In this document: piece after piece, positions 62,695-64,000 of the stretch
How positions within the stretch are numbered: the first letter of the stretch is position 1
Layout of the letters: each line of letters begins with the position of its first letter
NCBI GenBank assembly: GCA_029858305.1
Contig: JAOUFI010000006.1
Location: forward strand, 1 to 64,000
Length of the DNA: 64,000 nucleotides
From: Candidatus Thorarchaeota archaeon
Lineage (GTDB): Archaea > Asgardarchaeota > Thorarchaeia > Thorarchaeales > Thorarchaeaceae
Direction of reading: 5' to 3'
The notes under the pieces: model-generated
What the model was told of the DNA's origin: nothing
Seen by the model: only the letters and a program-made list of their open reading frames with translations
Database searches by the model: none
Translations under genes and position numbers: made by a program

Positions 62695-64000
62695 GGAAAT
62701 ATCACCTCAAGTAGTATTGAAAACATAAAGGGTAAGCTCACAATCAGAAACACAACAAGAATTGGGAGAAAGACATCAGACTTCCTCAACCCAGCACCTG
62801 GAATTTTTGTTCCTTTGCTGAATCCCCGTAGGCTCATGGATTCATAGGCAGTTATACTTCTATCGAATGATCGATTGATGCTTGTTCCTACCAGATATCC
62901 AAGAGACCGAATTCTCTCAAACCTACGACCTCTGCTGAATCCTCGTAGCTTCTGAGCGTTGTGCATTCGAGAACGTTCTTCTATGAATAGGGGTACATAT
63001 CGGAACATAATCAAGAGGGAACCAACAATGGAATTTGGTACTCTCAATGTACGTAATGCTCCAGTGAACTCGCTTAATGTCATATGCGACAATGCAGTAA
63101 GAAGGGTTAGGAGTATAGCAAACATCCTTGATCCTAGAAGCAGACCTAGGTAAAGCCCCTCGGCATTGGCATTGAGAAATCCCCACGGAAGGTTAATTGT
63201 GAATATGACAGTTGAACCATAAATGAACGGTTCAAGGATAATCCAAAATAGAATAACCACTTCAAACTTCGTTGCGAGTGAGATAACATCACGCCACCTA
63301 GTTCCAGATAACCAGCCTGAGAGTATAATTAATCCAATGAGTATCAGAATGGAGGAGAGGGTGGTTTGAAGAGAGATCACAACTGCAACTGCAATGCTTG
63401 AAAGCAATAAACCGGTTGACGAGAACAATCTCCTTTTTTGTTTGCCTTCGTCAAAGGGTATGAGAAACTTATCAGTATGTTCATGGTCATGTCCATAATG
63501 AGTGCTCTTCCTGAAAATTAGGTACGCGAGCCCAAGTACAGCGATGATTCCAACGGAACCAGTGAACGCATTGACAAACTGGTTCTCGCCTAGAAATGAC
63601 CAGAGACCCTGAAATCCATTTTCGGGTTCTGGAATCCCGGCATACACGAATAAAGCCCACTCAAACCCATCAGGACTCTGCGATGCTAGACCAATGAGGA
63701 TTACAGACGTAATTACAATAATAGAGAATGCTAACACTGAAGCTACCTTTTTTATTGGATACCCAGGTTGGAGTTTATTGTCTTCTTGTTCTTCTACTTC
63801 CTCAGAATCGTCTTTCAGGAAGCTAATAAGGTGGGGATTAGCCTTCACGAAATATAGGAGTATGATAGATGTAAGAATGGCTTCTCCAAGGCCGATGATG
63901 ATATGAACACCAGTTATCGCAGCTAAGGCTTCTATACCAAACCCGGGTACTGTAAGAAGCTCTAGTCCAAGAACAAAGGCAGCAGAAGTTGTCACGATGA
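62691..64000 (-). CDS. CbiM-CbiN(PDGLE)-CbiQ fusion of a Co/Ni ECF transporter, 5' truncated
   Basis: The visible 434 residues cover the C-terminal end of CbiM (VHIIIGLGEAILTSIILLYFV), a PDGLE/CbiN-like segment (LASQSPDGFEWALFVYAG and helix FTGSVGIIAVLGLAYLI) and a complete CbiQ T-component (about 165-434, with the MFRYVPLFIEERSRM and ESMSLRGFSKGT cytoplasmic motifs). The gene runs past the right edge, so the N-terminal part of CbiM is missing here. In most genomes CbiM, CbiN and CbiQ are separate genes; here they form one polypeptide. Function: Co2+ or Ni2+ uptake, energised by CbiO. Confidence 0.87.
   Translation of the reverse strand, partial: IVTTSAAFVLGLELLTVPGFGIEALAAITGVHIIIGLGEAILTSIILLYFVKANPHLISFLKDDSEEVEEQEDNKLQPGYPIKKVASVLAFSIIVITSVILIGLASQSPDGFEWALFVYAGIPEPENGFQGLWSFLGENQFVNAFTGSVGIIAVLGLAYLIFRKSTHYGHDHEHTDKFLIPFDEGKQKRRLFSSTGLLLSSIAVAVVISLQTTLSSILILIGLIILSGWLSGTRWRDVISLATKFEVVILFWIILEPFIYGSTVIFTINLPWGFLNANAEGLYLGLLLGSRMFAILLTLLTALSHMTLSEFTGALRTLRVPNSIVGSLLIMFRYVPLFIEERSRMHNAQKLRGFSRGRRFERIRSLGYLVGTSINRSFDRSITAYESMSLRGFSKGTKIPGAGLRKSDVFLPILVVFLIVSLPFMFSILLEVIFP

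Noticed and set aside
1-64000. CRISPR arrays, insertion sequences with transposase, rRNA genes
   Set aside because: No regularly spaced repeats, no transposase-like frame and no rRNA-like sequence were seen.

Overview
The window reads as a piece of an Asgard archaeon chromosome. I infer a Thorarchaeia-like lineage from gene content, not from a search. Archaeal marks are aIF5A, eS26, eL13, Nob1, a class I lysyl-tRNA synthetase, an archaeal CCA-adding enzyme, TrmY, a short XPF nuclease, TATA-box promoters and a tRNA gene with an intron. Asgard marks are three Ras-superfamily GTPases, several roadblock-like and TRAPP/V4R-like proteins, and long TPR (SNAP-like) solenoids. Genes are dense on both strands, in short operons. 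GTG and TTG starts are common, and purine-rich Shine-Dalgarno sites are often clear.

Left part (1-16 kb): the end of coaBC, a roadblock protein, a very large surface protein with a caspase/gingipain-like core, a TPR protein, a small GTPase, and selD. selD contains an in-frame TGA at its catalytic position, so it is probably a selenoprotein. Then come the RNA ligase gene rtcB, an EamA transporter operon with a DNPH1-like protein, an OB-fold protein and a GTPase with a huge acidic tail. A 500-base intergenic stretch follows that is packed with stem-loops (candidate structured RNA), then a protein with a possible longin-like domain and thymidylate kinase.

Middle part (16-38 kb): a four-gene operon for a DUF4430 surface protein, an ECF substrate-binding subunit and a regulator, preceded by a perfect palindrome; XPF nuclease; inositol-phosphate synthase; M42 peptidase; Rab-like GTPase; a small FtsX/LolD-like transporter; UPF0282, NUDIX, CCA enzyme, HDAC-family enzyme, eS26, TrmY and PadR genes; a PfkB kinase with a CDP-alcohol phosphatidyltransferase; LysRS; and a MacB-like transporter with a membrane-anchored regulator.

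Right part (38-64 kb): a minus-strand cluster with a V4R protein and two copies of a [roadblock-HTH protein + TRAPP/Bet3-like protein] pair, the most striking gene neighbourhood here. It is followed by a second PfkB kinase, eL13 with an extra domain, DUF72, glutamine synthetase, an aminotransferase, a CDF metal transporter with three C-terminal repeats, PAC2, an orphan 2-oxoacid:ferredoxin oxidoreductase gamma subunit, a methyltransferase, an FAD enzyme, a long TPR solenoid, YjbQ, Nob1/NAD kinase, aIF5A and an Lrp regulator. The end holds tRNA-Leu(CAG) with a 30-nt intron inside the T-loop, a 13-bp copy of that tRNA's 3' end 1.9 kb away (possible attachment-site scar), and a CbiO plus fused CbiM-CbiQ transporter that runs off the window.

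RtcB and TrmY are encoded in the same window as the T-loop-interrupted tRNA. RtcB would be expected to join its exons, and TrmY modifies position 54 of the same loop.
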